NCBI GenBank assembly: GCA_007922225.1
Contig: ML680088.1
Location: forward strand, 16,212,017 to 16,276,016
Direction of reading: 5' to 3'
Source: Emydura subglobosa
Lineage: Eukaryota > Chordata > Testudines > Chelidae
DNA length: 64,000 nucleotides
Position numbers and translations under genes: made by a program. The notes below the pieces were generated by a model. The model saw only the letters and a program-made list of their open reading frames with translations. It had not been told where the DNA came from and made no database searches. Each line of letters opens with the position of its first letter. Position 1 is the stretch's first letter. Positions 1-13,800 of the stretch are shown one piece after another.

Positions 1-3000
1 ATTCTCTGTAGTAACTCAGAACCCACCCCATCAAACATCCCATCACAGGCCTTTGGGCATATTTACCGCTAATAGTCAAAGGTCGGTTAATTGCCAGACT
101 AGGCTGTCTCATCATATCATCTCCTCCATAAATTTATTAAGCTCAGTCTTGAAGCCAGCTAGGTTTTTTGCCCCCACTGCTCCCCTGGGAAGGCTATTCC
201 AGTTCACTCCTCTGATGGTTAGAAACCTTTGTCTAATTTCAAGTCTAAACTTCCTGATGGCCAGTTTATATCCATTAGTTCTTGTGTCTACATTGGCACT
301 GAACTTAAATAATTCCTGTCCCTCCCTGGTATTTATCCCTGTGATGTATTACAGAGAGCAATCATATCTCCCCTCAGCCTTCTTTTGGTTAGGCTAAACA
401 AGCCAAGCTCTTTGATTCTCCTCTCATAAGGCAGCTTTTCCATTCCTTGGATCATCCTAGTAGCCCTTCTCTGCACCTGTTCCAGTTTGAATTCATCTTT
501 CTTAAACATGGAGGACCAGAATTGCACACAGTATTCCAGATGAGGTCTCACCAATGCCTTGTATAGGGAGGTACTAACACCTCCCTATCTCTACCTCGTA
601 TGATGCATCCTTGAACCACATTAGCTTTTTTCACAGCCACATCACATTGACAGCTCATAGTCATCCTGTGATCAACCAATACCTCCAGGTCTTTCTCCTC
701 CTCTGTCACTTCCAACTGATGCATCCCCAGTTTACAGCATAAATTCTTGTTATTAGTCCCTACATGCATGACCTTGCACTTCCACTATTACATTTCATCT
801 ATTTCTATTACTCTAGTTTACAAGGTCATCCAGATCTTCCTGTATGATATCCTGATCCTTCTCTGTATTGGCAATACCTCCCAACTTTGTGTCATCTGCT
901 AACTTTATTAGCACATTCCCACTTTTTGTGCCAAGGTCAGTAATAAAAAAGTTAAATAAGATTGGTCCCAAGACCGATCCCTGAGGAACTCCACCAGTAA
1001 CCTCTCTCCAGCCTGACAGTTCACCTTTCGGTATGACCCATTGTTGTCTCCCTTTTAACCAGTTCCTTATCCACCTTTCAATTTTCATATTAATCCCCAT
1101 CTTTTCCAATTTAACTAAAAATTCCCCATGTGGAACCGTATCAAATGCCTTACTGAAATCTAGGTAAATTAGATGCACTGCATTCCCTTTGTCTAAAATA
1201 TCTGTAATCTTCTCAAAGAAGGAAATCAGGTTGGTCTGGCATGATCTACTTTTTGTAAAACCATGTTGTATTTTGTCACAATTATCATTAACCTCGATGT
1301 CCTTAACTATTTTCTCTTTCAAAATATTTTCCAAGACCTTGCATGCTACTGAGGTCAAAGTAACAGGCCTGTAATTACGCGGATTACTTTTTTCCCTTTC
1401 TTAAAAATAGGAACTATGTTAGCAATTCTTCAGTCATACAGTACAACCCCTGAGTTTACAGATTCATTAAAAATCCTTGCTAATGGGCTTGCAATTTCAT
1501 GTGCCAGTTCCTTTAATATTCTTGGATGGAAATTATCCAGGCCCCCCAATTTAGTACCATTAAGCTGTTCGAGTTTGGCTTCTAACTCAGATGTGGAAAT
1601 TTCTACCTCTGTATCCTCATTGCCGTTAGCCACCCTGCCACTATCCCCAAGCTCTTCATTAGCCTAATTAAAAACTGAGGCAAAGTATTTGTTTAGATAT
1701 TCGGCCATGCCTAGATTATTCTTAACCTCCACCCCATCCTCAGTGCTTAGTGCTCCACTTCTTCTTTCTTAGTTTTCTTCCTTTTTATATGGCTATAGAA
1801 CCTTTTACTATTCGTTTTAATTCCCTTTGCAAGGTCCAACTCTACTTGGCTTTTGGCCTTTCTCACTTTGTCTCTACACGGTCTGACCTCCAAGAGATAG
1901 CTTTCCTTGCTGATCCCTCCCATCTTCCACTCCTTGTAGGCTTTCTGCTTTCTCTTAGACCACCTCTCTGAGATGCTTGTTCATCCAGCTTGGTCTACAA
2001 CTTTTGCCTGTGATTTTTTTTTCCTTTTCCTTGGGATGCCAGCTTCAGATAGTTCCTGCAACTTTGACTTGAAGTAATTCAAAGACTCCTCCACCTTTAG
2101 ATCCATGAGTTCTTCAGTCCAGTCCACTTCCCCAACTAACTCCCTTAATTTTTTAAAGTTAGCCCTTTTGAAGCCAAAGACCCTAGTCACAGATCTATTT
2201 TTGTTTATCCTTCCATTTAGTTTGAACTGAGTTAGCTCATGGTCGCTTGAACCAAGGTTGTCCCCTACAACCAGCTCTTCTATGAGGTCCTCACTACTCA
2301 CTGATACCAAATCTAAAATGGCATCCCCTCTTGTTGGTTCAGCGCTATTTGGTGAAAGAATCTGTCAGTTGTCATATCCAGGAAAATCTGGGCCCTCTAA
2401 TTATTACTAGGACTTGTCCTCCCATCAGTATCTGGGAAGTTAAAGACTCCCATACTCACACGGTTCCCAGTAGTAGTTACTTCATTAAAAACACTAAGGA
2501 GGTCTCTCTCCATATCCAAATTGGATCCCAGTGGTCTGTGACACAACCCAAACACTATCCAAGGAGAAGCTCTAGTAGCTTTCTTGCCTGATGTAATTTT
2601 CACCCAGACAGACTCTGTCTTATCCATTGCATCACTTCTAATTTCTTTACAGTCTATCTCATCATTAATATACAACACTACTCCACCACCTTTGCTTTTA
2701 TTTCTGTCTTTCCTAAAAAGCACATACCCTTCAATACCTGTACTCCAGTCATGACTACTATCCACCATATTTCTGTCATCCCTGTAATATCTGGTTTCAC
2801 TTCCTGCACCAGTAGCTCTAGTTCCTCCATTTTGTTAACCAGGGTCCTTGCACTGGTGTACAAACATCTTAATTTTTGCTGTTTGGCTTCGCTCACATTC
2901 CTTACCCGATTTGGCACAGTCATTGTACCATCAGTATCGCCTATTAGACTGGTATCCACACTACCCTTCCTCTTAATGTCCATTCTCCTACCTGCTGCTG

Positions 3001-3050
3001 TCTTTTCTTACTTCATTTTCCTACAAGGGACAGATTTTTAAAAGAGCCAA
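1..3050 (-). repeat. CR1 LINE, antisense, near full-length ORF2 broken by frameshifts
   Basis: Read on the - strand this is a CR1 non-LTR retrotransposon, with the 5' end near 3050 and the 3' UTR running to or past the window edge. Segments of ORF2 in order: N-terminal endonuclease part (2983-2678), rest of the APE endonuclease including GGGVVLYI (2768-2397), linker (2310-1981), reverse transcriptase (1358-813) with [34 protein letters not shown] and the ADDTKLGG catalytic box, then the C-terminal part (554-333) with [14 protein letters not shown]. At least three frame changes or stops separate these, so it is inactive. It lies in a SLCO2A1 intron, opposite to the gene. Confidence 0.93.
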
Positions 3051-3078
3051 GATTTTCACACGCTCAGTACCATCTAGT

Positions 3079-3150
3079 GGGGCCAGATTTTCCAAAGAGC
3101 TCAGCACACATGATGCACTCAACATGGTGAGCGCTGCTGAAAACCTGGCC
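3079..3150. repeat. Short palindromic MITE-like element (GGCCAGATTTTC family)
   Basis: The left arm GGGGCCAGATTTTCC and the right arm GAAAACCTGGCC are imperfect inverted copies about 70 bases apart. A perfect relative lies at 29522-29572. No coding capacity. The transposon family name is not known to me. Confidence 0.55.
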
Positions 3151-3349
3151 AGGAGGTTCTGTTTCTAATTAGTGGTTACAGATTTAGGGCCCAGCTGCAT
3201 GCATAAAACCATATTCACTTCACTCCGTGTGAGGAGGCAGCACCTGAGGACCTTTAGTATTCTTTTGGATACCACAGTCTGGAGTGCTTCACGTTGGAGA
3301 CAAAATAGTTCTTATGTAAACTGACCATTTAGATGTATATCATGATTAT

Positions 3350-3790
3350 AGGAACATAGACTGGCCATACTAGATCAGACTTATGATCCATCTAGTTCAG
3401 TATCATCTTTGACAGTGACCAGCCCCAACTGCTTCAGAGGAAGGTGTAAGAATGCAACAGTAGAAGAAGAGGTATAATCTGCCCTCCCCCAAAAGTCTGA
3501 TCCTGATCTCTAATACTTTGAAATTAGTTTTAGCCCTAAAGCACAAGATTTAATACCCCTTACAAAATTTATATTAGCATTAACTTTTATAACTCTGGAT
3601 ATTCTTGTTATCCACATAAACGTCCCATCCGTTTTTGAACTGTGCTAACTTCTTGGGCTCAATTACTTCCAGTGGCAAGGAGTTCCACAGTCTAATTTAT
3701 TGATAAAATAAAAACTTTGTCCTAATGTCCTTCCTCTTCAGAAGGTCTTCTTGTGTTCTGTTTTGGGGTAAATGCTCTGTCTTATTGTCT
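3350..3790 (-). repeat. CR1 3' end fragment, antisense
   Basis: It starts GGAACATAGACTGGCCATAC and continues into TCAGTATCATCTTTGACAGT, the antisense of the conserved CR1 3' region (compare 18618 onwards). It also holds AAGGAGTTCCACAGTCTAAT and ends before the reverse transcriptase part. A separate, more diverged insertion than the copy at 1-3050. Confidence 0.8.
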
Positions 3791-3856
3791 TTAAAGGAGC
3801 AACACACTTAAAGGAGCATGGGCATGTCAGATACCTTCACATCTAAGCTTCATGGA

Positions 3857-3997
3857 GACCCTAATTCAGCAAAGCCCTTAACCATGTGCTCGAGCCACCT
3901 TGACTTCAGTGAGACTGGAGTATGTGCTTAACGCTAAAACAGAGCTTAAGTGCTTTGCTGAAAAGGGATGGGGTTAAGGACTTTGCTGAATTGAAGA
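3857..3997. repeat. Palindromic MITE-like element (ATTCAGCAAAG arms)
   Basis: ATTCAGCAAAG at 3864-3874 is inverted as CTTTGCTGAAT at 3981-3991, with further partly inverted sequence around ACTTCAGTGAGACT in the middle. It is noncoding and resembles the other palindromic elements in the window. Confidence 0.6.
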
Positions 3998-4002
3998 CTT
4001 AG

Positions 4003-4165
4003 GGCTGGTCTACACTGGCGGCAGTGGTCGATGGGCCCTCCTGTCGACGCTGCCATCCGCTTTTCGGGGAGGTGGACTAATTGAGTCAACCAGAGAGCGC
4101 ACTCCCGTCGACTGAGCGGTTCTACACAGACCCGCTCAATCAATGCTGCAGCTCTGATGCCTGCT
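4003..4165. repeat. MITE-like DNA transposon remnant with GGTCTACACTGG end
   Basis: It begins GGGCTGGTCTACACTGGCGG, an end motif also seen in related form at 34572 and, inverted, near 31600. No matching right end could be placed, so it is probably truncated. Noncoding. Confidence 0.5.
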
Positions 4166-4238
4166 GCGGCAGCACTTCAGACATGCCCAAAGGCATATGG
4201 TGTTCAGTGTCATGCACCCACAATGTACCTAGGGTATA

Positions 4239-4320
4239 GATCCTCGCTGGAACTTAAGTGCCTAACTCCCATGGATTTCAATGAGAGTTAGGTGCCCAAA
4301 TACTTTTGAGGATCTGGACC
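4239..4320. repeat. Palindromic MITE-like element (CCTAACTCCCATGGATTTCA)
   Basis: GATCCTC at 4239 and GAGGATC near 4308 are inverted ends. Inside, GTGCCTAACTC and GAGTTAGGTGCC are inverted arms around a TTTCAATGAG core. The element at 39428-39512 belongs to the same family. Confidence 0.65.
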
Positions 4321-4776
4321 CTGATGCCTGCAGATATCTGGCTACAGACACCCACTTTGACATGTGGTTTGGCTCCCTGATCCTGCAAGCACTGTGCACA
4401 GCCACAGGGATGGCTCCTCGCTGTTTCCATCCTTGCAGATTGTCATAGCACCGCGATAAGTAGCAGGTGATGCACAAAGTGCAGCAATAAGCATTGATTT
4501 TGCAACGTTGGAAGGCAAAGGCGTGATTGTGATGGTTGGGATGGCAGCTGCCTTTCTCGTCTCTAATGCATCTGTTGGATAAACTGCACATAATAGCTGA
4601 GCAATAGAGGAGGCATTAGTTAGCTGTCAGTTGGTAAGAGACAACTTATCTCTCCCGTGTGTTGTGACATCCTTTTTGCCTTACTTGGGAAGATAAATGC
4701 CAAATCTACAATGAAACAATTGCTCTCTCGGTAATCTCCCGCTCACTCTGGTGCTTTTCTCCTCTCTCGCTTTCAG

Positions 4777-4875
4777 CGATCCTGTTTTCCATCGCTATGT
4801 TTGGCCCCGCATTTGGATACTTGCTGGGGTCCGGGGTGCTGCGGCTGTTTGTGGACATTGGCAGATCTGACGTGA
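4777..4875 (+). CDS. SLCO2A1: SLCO2A1 exon (probably exon 5), transmembrane segment
   Basis: The acceptor is a pyrimidine-rich tract ending TTTCAG at 4771-4776. The exon begins with CG, completing a split codon, then encodes [20 protein letters not shown], a hydrophobic helix, and on into the third extracellular loop (VDIGRSDV). The matching human segment has the same layout. Two donors overlap (GTGAGTGAGT at 4872-4881). The downstream one at 4876 leaves phase 1 and makes AAG with the next exon, which restores the human loop length. Use of 4872 with acceptor 7475 would read Ser-Ser-stop. Confidence 0.93.
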   Translation, partial: RSCFPSLCLAPHLDTCWGPGCCGCLWTLADLT

Positions 4876-7800
4876 GTGAGTATTCCCCAACTAGCACTGG
4901 ACTTTCTAAGGCTCCGCTTTGCATCGGGAAGGCAACAGCCACTTTGAAATGCCTGTTGTCTGGAACATGTGCGCTGGCTGTGGTGAATCAGGAAATCCTT
5001 TGCCAGTTGAAAGGAACAGCCACATAGAATGTATTCTAAGGCCTGGGTATGGCCATCAGCTAGATCTCCTGTCTGGGGACAGCCAACAGACGAGGATAGC
5101 ATGAGATGACCGGCAAAGAGCTTAGTGAGCCAGAGCCCATCTGTGGATTTTCTGTGGTGTTTATTGAATCGCTGAATGGAAAATAGTTGTAGTGATTCCA
5201 GAATCTAGCCCACTGTAAAGACTCAGGGGGGGAACAAGGGTGCCGCTGTATTGGTGAGGGCAGACACACTTCTGACAAGTCCTCTCTACTCAAGCCAGGC
5301 CAGGCCCACTTACTTGCTGCATACTGGGGAGGTAGCATGGTCCAGGTGATAATGCTATGTCCTGCGCCTCGGGGCATCTGGCTTCTACTCCTGGTTCTGC
5401 CAGTGACCTGCTGTGTGACCGTACCAAGGTCACATCCCCTCCCACCTTGTCTGTTTAGATCTTCGGGGCTGGAACTGTGTCTGTGCAGAGCTTAGCACAG
5501 AGTGGCACCAATCTCAGCTGGGCCCCCAAGATGCTCCTGGATTATGAAGATTAGTATCATTAATGATTTGTACTGCGGGAGTGCCTAGGAGCCCTCAGTA
5601 ATGGATCAGGCCCCCGTTGCGCTCGGTGCTGTACAAACCCAGAACGAAAAGACAGTTGCTGCGAGGATGTGGCCTGGAATAGTGTTGGTTTGGGGTTTAA
5701 TCAAGTGCTTCCAGCAGCGCTGCAGCCACCCAGGTAAACACGGACATTGAGAAGAGATGCCCCACGCCGCAAAGTAAAGGTGGGATGAGAACCCAGCTCC
5801 CGCCTGTTTGTCTGGCTCCCGGCAGGAGGGAGTCCTTTCTTTATCTACTGCACATGCCGGGATCTATTGTTAGCAAATTCTCCACAGCTTCATCATTCAT
5901 GTGGCTTTTCCTGTGTTTCCTCAGAGAGATCTGGGCCATGTGACACTTCTGTCTGGTGCCAGATAAGAAAAATAAATGTGTCAAGGGCAGGGAGTGTAAA
6001 AAGAGCTAGGCTTCATCTCTCTGGAGACACACAGATTTAGCATCCTCTCTATGGTCACCCCTTGATGTCGTCACACACCCAGGAATGGATTGGTTCTGGT
6101 GAGGGCAGCCAGGCAATTGTTTTGGCCGGGTGTGGGCTTTGCTCACACCGGACCCTGGTTTATTCCTGGATGGCAGGAAGTCTGGGCTGAGAAGCAAAGG
6201 CTCGAGACTGCTGTTTGTTCCTTTTCCACTCCTCAAGCGCTCACAATGGCAAGATGCGCTTTCCATGCCAACCCAAGTGATCTCTCGACCTCGGGTGAGT
6301 AATGCCGCCCGGCCGAAGGATGTCTGTGCTGGAAGCGGCGCGACTCTCTCATCTCTCCTCCAGTCTCTGGAGAAGGGTGTGAGTGCCGGTATCTTAGACA
6401 TTCGGAAGCCACTCTCATTAAGGCTCTTTCTTCACGAGCAGAGGCGACGGGCTCTTCCTTAATCTCAGCCAGCCGAAAGGTGCCAAACCTGGGAACAATG
6501 GGATGGGGATTCTTTCCAGGAAAGTGGCTACTAAAATTTCCAGTCACCTTCTTGACTGCACAGTGCGTCTGGATTGCAAACATGCCATCTGCCCAAAGGC
6601 AAAGGCTGATGGAATAGAGACTTCTTTAACTCCTTCACCACTGAGATATGACCGGTCCCCAGGAATAGAGACAGTCATGGTGCTAGGGGGCTCTCTGCTA
6701 GAAATGGCAGCAGATGCTTTGCTGATGACAGGCAGGCAGGCAGGGCGGGCGCCATGAACCCTGAGGCCCATGTGCCACTCCTCTGCCAGTTTTGCTGTGC
6801 CAGGGACAAGCTGGAGATGCAGCCGTTGCTTCGTCCCTTGACAACCTGTGTCTGAGGGGTTCCAGTACCTCATCTCGCGGGTTGGCCTTGAGATCTCTCT
6901 CTGCCCTACTGCTGGGCCCTGGCCCAGGCCATTCAAGGCCATTGCTCATGGCCAACCGATCCTACAGCAGGGTCCTTCCTCACCAGGAGCTATGGCCCTC
7001 ACTGTGGGGAAACATTTAGGGACAGATCCTCGGCTGATACAGGTCTGTGCAGCTGCACTGAGTTCAATGAAGAATGTCTCTGTGACTTGAATGGAGTTAG
7101 CCCATTTATCCCAGCTGGGGAGCTGGCGCTTGGTCTATATTGCACGATGCTTCATACAAACCTTCTTGCTTCTCTATCCCCTAGGGAATGGATTTGAGTG
7201 GAACTCGTATTTTTTCTTTGTTTCTATTTTGGGCCAAGAATGTGTAAAAATAAAGAACTAGTGAGGACAGCTAGGGATAGAACCTGGGGCCTTCAGACTA
7301 ATGGGCGGGAGCCCCCCAGGGTTTGAGATAAAGGACTAACTCTGATGAGTCAAAGGCAGTTGAGATGCATACATCTCAATACTTAGTCCAGCCAGCTGGA
7401 GGACAGAGCCATGTTGTGTTCACGGGAGTCCTGTTCGGACACTGAGTAACTTCACTCCTCCCTGGGTTTTTCAGAGTTCATGAATTTGACACCACATGAC
7501 CAACGCTGGATCGGGGCCTGGTGGCTGGGGCTGCTCATCTCTTCAGGCTGTCTGCTGCTCACCTCCATTCCCTATTTCTTCTTCCCTCGGTACATGTTCA
7601 AAGGGCAGGTAAGGCCAGGCATTGCCGGGGCAGGGCAGTGTTGTGCTCAGAGCCATTTGGCAGTGGTTTACATGGTGACATGCATCTCCTTCCAGGGCAG
7701 TAATGGGGAACAGAGACAAGGGAAGGGGGACAGCATGGTGGCCATTCTGATACATGTTTGTGAGGCTTGGCATGTGAGAAGTTTTCCTAATGAGCCCCTA

Positions 7801-10800
7801 GCCAATGTCCTAAAGGGACAGACTCCTTCATTTTCTTGCAATTAACTTGGGCGGAGCAGAAAACCAAATCTGGCATTGGTCAGGCAGGTGGCAAGCTGAG
7901 ACTTCTTCTCATCCATTTCACTAGCTCATCCTCCCATGCATCCCATCCTGTCTCTATGTTCTGTCCACCTGCTGCCTCCTTTAACACACCTAGACTGGGA
8001 GCTCTATGGGGCAGGAACTATGATTGGATTTCTTTCCCCATATGGAAGGGTCTCTACACGGTGCATTGACTCCTCTTGTTTTAGCAGTAAAACTTACAGT
8101 GCATGAATGTCTGATTACCAAACTGTGTGACGAGAGTTGGCAGTCTCAGTCCAGCGTCCACATTCCAAATGCAGCCATTACTCTTGGCACCTCAGTGCCA
8201 ATTTCAGCCCACTGCCTGGGCCGGGACAGTGAGCCTCCCTGGACTCGGGCTCCCAGGTCAAGAGTGAGGCACACTGGAGAGGCTTGTGATGTTTCAGGCG
8301 TGGGGATAAATGGAGATGTTTCACATAGCACACTACGAGCCTGTGGAACTCACTGCTGCAAGCTATCTTGTCAAGGAACTTGTCGAGATTCAGAGAAGAT
8401 AGACAGAAAACAAGAGTTTCAGGAGACAAGATCCTGAACTAGATGGACTGCTCGCAGCTCCTATGTTCCTATTTAATTTACCAAGGCGTCAGTCTTTTTA
8501 TCACCACTACATTCACTTAGTTGTATTTTTGAGTAAGACACAATCCTCTCTGTAAGAATCGAGTTTTCACTGCACTTGCATCTGTTTCGTTAGCCTCTTT
8601 CCTCCCATCTCCCTGTTATAGCCCACCTCGTCATTCTGTGCTTTTTTACCCCTTTCCTCTCCCTCTCCTTACAGTGGCTTTACCACCCTTTATCCTGGTC
8701 TATCTTTGACAAGATCATGCAAACGATAACAGGGACACCAGCAGAGGGCTCCCAGAGAATAATTGTTCAAAGTGGAAATCTGCTGTGGGGTGGCGACGCA
8801 GTTCCGAGCTGGGTAGCAGAGCTGGGTGGGAATTTTTGCACAATATGTTCTTGGTCAGAAACACCGATTCATTGAAACTGAAATGGAAAGAGCCGGTTTG
8901 GACGAATTCCCCATTTCGAGAACAGTTTTGGAGGGGAAGCTTCTAAATTGTCAGAATGTCTCGCTTTGATGTTATCAACATGAAACGTTCTGGTTTTGGG
9001 TTTGGAACAATTCTTCCTTTTGAAATTTAAGTTAATTTATAGTAAAGATCTAAATTGAAACAATTTCATAATTTTCTTTCAATTGACGCAACCTGAATTT
9101 CCCCCCCGATATTTGGTTTGTGACAGTTTTGGAGATTTTTGACTTTTCATCCCAGTTCAGCGTGGGGAATTCTTCCCCCCCCCCTCCAAATCTCAACATT
9201 TTTCAGGGAGGAAAACCACTTCCCATCCAGCTCTACTCCGGAGCCTACAGAGGGCAAACTTGAGTAGCTGCTCAGATAATTAACTCCTTCACTGCCGCAG
9301 CCTGGGCAAGTGCGGCAGCCTGGGCAAAAGATCAAAGATCAGCTTCACTCCACCAGGACACAGCTGGCAATGGAAAGCACATCTTTGTCTTCCCCTTTAG
9401 CCTCTCCAAGGAGCAATGCACCTTGAAATACTCCCTCGGCTGAGCTGGCTCGCATTGCTTTGGAAGTGGGTGCCTATGCTTTCCTGCTTGTCACGCTGTC
9501 ACCTGTGCCTCTGCGTGTGACCACAACTGTATGACAGCAGCCTCCCCAAGACAGTTATGGGGAAGTTTTCAGCCCCCATTCTCACCTGCCTGTGCCTGTC
9601 GGTGTAAGCTGTGCTTCTCTCTGCTTTCCCCAGGATGCAGGCGCGGAGGCAGACATGCTGAAGAAGATGGAGAAGGCAAAGGCTGAAGAAGTCTCCCTGA
9701 TAGAGTTCATTAAAAGTAAAGGGCTCCTATTCTAGTCGTTCACTGTGATTGTTTGAGTGAGTGGTAACGTGCTGAGGAAGGGGAGTGATTCTCACAGCCG
9801 GCACACTCGCTACGGCTAGGCAGGCACTGGGTAACTTCCTTGAGTGTTGCTGCCTAGACTCCTCACTGCGCTCTCAGCTCGTCTAATCAGAGGGTTTCCT
9901 GAGCTGAGGGACAAATCTTCCAAAGCACTCAAGTCTCATGTTCAAAAGTGACATTAGTCTCCCAGGGATGTAAGCACCTGGGGCTCAAGTCTCTTTTGAA
10001 AGTGGGACTGAGGCTCCTAAGTCACTTAGGCATGGTGGAAATTTTTTGTCAGACTCTGTAGGGAATACAAGGTGCAGATTGGTGGAAGGGGGCATAGGGT
10101 GTAGACCCTCAGACTCATTGTAACTGTGTCTGTTGAAATGTAGCTCTCTCCAGGGGGAAAGGGACTGGGGACACAAGCGCACCCTGACTCGCAGCCGTTA
10201 CATGTTGTTAGCAGAGCACGTGCCACCCTCCCCCCGGGGCAGCACATGGCTTTGCTGCCTGGGAGCCTGCAGACAGGGATGTTTCGTCTTCCCCACAGGG
10301 ACAAACTGTCTCCTAAAGAGCAATGATCAAAGATAAGGAGGTGCTGAACAGAATGTCAGAGGCCATGAGTAACTGGGGTCACACAGCTGTCTGTGGAGTA
10401 TCATTAGGCTGGCCCGTCTGATGCAGGTGGTCTCAGATTGGCCTTTCAGAATAAAGAATTATACACCGTAATTTATTCAAATGAAAGAGTAGTTAATTTT
10501 CCCTGCAGCCAGAGTCATGGGGCTAGATCTGCCCCTGGTGTAAATCATCATGGCTCTATTAAAGTCAATGGAGATTCATCAGTTTATCCCAGCTGAAGAT
10601 CAGGCCTGCCTTTTAACAAGTCAGTGTGAGACAGCTAGGCAATATTACAAGCTGGGCTGGGTGTCTGAATTCAGAAAAAACAGAGACAGAGCCTCACCTC
10701 CCCATTCCAATATGACCATTCTTCTGAGAACTGTCTCGCCGGGTCAGCTTTCTCCAATGGCAGAACCCACCTGTCCTCCGGAGATTGCTATATTAAATCA

Positions 10801-13800
10801 TCATGGAAAGGCTGTTTCGAAGCTTTGTTTTCATGGGACAAATTGTTGGCATGACCCCTTCTTGGGTAAATTACTTCCTCCTCCTTGTTTCCTTGTAGAA
10901 TTCCCTCGGATCTTTCTCAAGCTGCTCCTCAACCCCCTCTTCATTCTCCTGGTTCTGGCTCAGTGCAGCTTCTCCTCGGTCATAGCCGGTCTCTCCACCT
11001 TCCTCAACAAGTTCCTGGAGAAACAGTATGGCACCACCTCTTCCTACGCCAACTTCCTCATTGGTGAGACTCATGTCTGTGTCCCAGTGAGAGTGGGTGA
11101 ATGGCCCTGAAGTCAAAGGGCAGATTTGAAATGCAGCAAATGCATTACAGATGGGGGGCCCCCGAGTCCATGTTTTCCATGGCTTTTTTTATATAGAAAG
11201 AGGGAAAACAGGGGAAGTGCATTCTCCTAGCGTGACAGCTGGGAAGGATGTTGGCAGATTCAGGGACCTCCACCCTCTGGTCTTGAGCCAATCCAAGTCG
11301 TTTCCCTTTTCCTGCCCTAGGGTGTTTACGAGGAGGAGACCGTGGTGATGTCCATGAGTCGGATTATCCATGGCTGACCTTATTGTTAGTGGGCTAGAGG
11401 CTGCTGTCATGAGCACCAGGCAACCCCACTGACTTGGGCAGGGCAAAGTCAAGGAGATGTTTCAAAGACATTGGTTAGAGAAAGTGCCTTTGTGGAGAAG
11501 GATTCGGTGGATATGTAAAATTAATATAGTCTCCCCACCATGGGCCAGATTCTCCGCCACGCTACAGCAAAGGGGCTGTCAAGCCAGTTTAACCAGCTAC
11601 CTAGTGTTAGAAATAACCAAACAGGTTGTCCTGGGCATGGATTGGAGAGACAGAACCCTTTATTGCCTGCTCGTTCCACCTCGACACCATGAGTGAGCAA
11701 CGAGGGGGTTACTTTACAATTCTTTTATCCATAACAGTATGTAAATGTATACATGTCCAGCAACTCCCCATAGACCCTTATTTGGTTACACTGACACCTA
11801 TGAAATGAATATTAACAACTACATAATGAATACAATTATACCTGCCCCTGTTTGTTGTTTACAGGATTACCATACAGAGGGCAGGCACATCATCTTAAAA
11901 CCTATACATTTTACACTAACATTCTTTGAAGTAAAGGCATGCTGGGGGGAAGGAAGATAATGCTTTCTTCCCACCAAGGCCTTGCACAGAAATAGCAATA
12001 GGTATTTTATTAACCTCATTCCCAGCACAGATGGCCACGAAGGGAGGAAAAGAAGAAAAAGATAACAGACTCTAACTAAAATTCACACCAATTAACAGAA
12101 ACAAGGTTTGCCCTTGCCTTGATCCTGTTCCCTGTAGCTTAGGCCTGACCACTTGTCCAGCTTTAACTCTTTACTCTCCTACACCTAGGAATTCCCCCAG
12201 CCTCGAGGGAACCCCCTGAGAGGAGCGGAGCTGGCATCACAGCCCCTGACTTAGGACCACAGCTGGGGAAGAAGGAGGCATGACCTAATTGCTGCAAAGG
12301 TTCTGCTTAGGGTTTCTGAAAAAGAAACGTCCTATCGCCCATGAAACATCTCAGCCTGGGGCCACTAGTGAGCACCAGCTACTGCGGCAAGTAACTGGCC
12401 TCAGGAGCTTGAAAGATCTGTGGTTCCCCCTCCCACCACACTCCCCCACTTCTGAAGGGCTCTTGTCCAGGAGAGCTCCTCTCGTGCACTCATGGTTGCT
12501 GTCTCTTCTCTCACTGCAGGAGCTGTGAACCTGCCCGTGGCCGCGCTGGGGATGCTTCTAGGAGGGATCATCATGAAGCGCTTTGGCTTCTCTATCAAAG
12601 CCATCCCACGGTTTGCACTGATGGTGCTCCTCCTCTCCATCCTCTGCTGTCTGCCCCTCTTCTTCATGGGCTGCCCCACACAGTCCATCGCTGGGATTTA
12701 CCCGCCCAGGTAATGCAGAACTGGGCTAGTGAGGAAGGCTGGCTGTGAGGATAATCCTACTTGGGCCATTAAAGGGGTTTTTGAGCCTGGGACTTTCATT
12801 GTTAAAAGCAGGAGCCTCTCTCACTTAAGCAAAAGGAGTTAATTTGTTAACCAGCAGCAATAGTTGACTTTTATCCTCTTACACTAGCCAAGGGCCCAAA
12901 GTACAGGGCGGGAATTAATGTCCACTAAGGACTCTGATTAGTTCCACTTCTACTTTGCTCTCTCCCTTACTCTGCTTCTTCTACTTTTCTCTTCCCTTTT
13001 TTTCCTTCTTTGGCCATGTTCTTTGTATTTCCCTCCTCTGCCCTTGCTCTGTCCCTGGCCCTCTTACTGCTCACACAGAGCTCCCAGCTTTCTATTTATG
13101 TACACTCAGTTCACATTACCGTTGGACCACCCCCCCAGACACACCACCCTACTCTTGTTATAAGGCCACGGCCACCTATGGGCTTCACATTTGCCACTGC
13201 TCCCTCAGGAGTTGATGCTGAGGAGAGCACGGTGAGGTGTTTCCATAGCCAGCCAACACTGGCTTCCAATCAGGCCCAGCTGCTCACTGCTTCTTCTCCT
13301 GCTGGTGGCTGCAGGAGACAATCCCCGTTTCCCCTTGCTCACTTCAGCCACGTGCAGGGGGAACTAGGCCACCCCACTCCAGGCTCTCACACACGTCGCC
13401 CCCACAGCGCTGGCACCCTTGTTTGCCAGCAACACTAACCCTCTGCGTTGCTCCTTTTGCTGCCTTCTGCTCCTCGAGATAGCATTTCTTGCATTTCAAA
13501 TCAACCCTGTGTCCCAGCCGTGACCGCACAGAGTCTCACTACCACACAGAAGCAGAGAGAGACTGGGAGAGTGTTACCCAGCACACCTCGGTGGGACTCA
13601 CCCCGGTCTGACTGAGCATGACGGGAAAAAGAGCGAGTATTCTGTATCCCGGCTGCCTCTAAACCACGGGGGTGCCACTGTGCAATGCCATCAACTTCAG
13701 ATGGGCACTCTGAATGCTGATTGGCTGACAGGGTTAGAGCATCCTGGGAAATTCCGCCTTTCAGACGCGATCAGCACCATTTCTCACCTAATCTCTGCAG

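Larger units (their letters stand above)
9716..10898 (+). other. SLCO2A1: SLCO2A1 intron
   Basis: GT-AG intron of 1.2 kb. It contains two palindromic repeat remnants, at about 9905-10050 and 10518-10606. The rest is unique sequence without a recognisable signal. Confidence 0.85.

Noticed and set aside
11570..11960. AT-rich intronic stretch as a possible LTR
   Set aside because: No terminal motif, target duplication or polymerase remnant could be seen.
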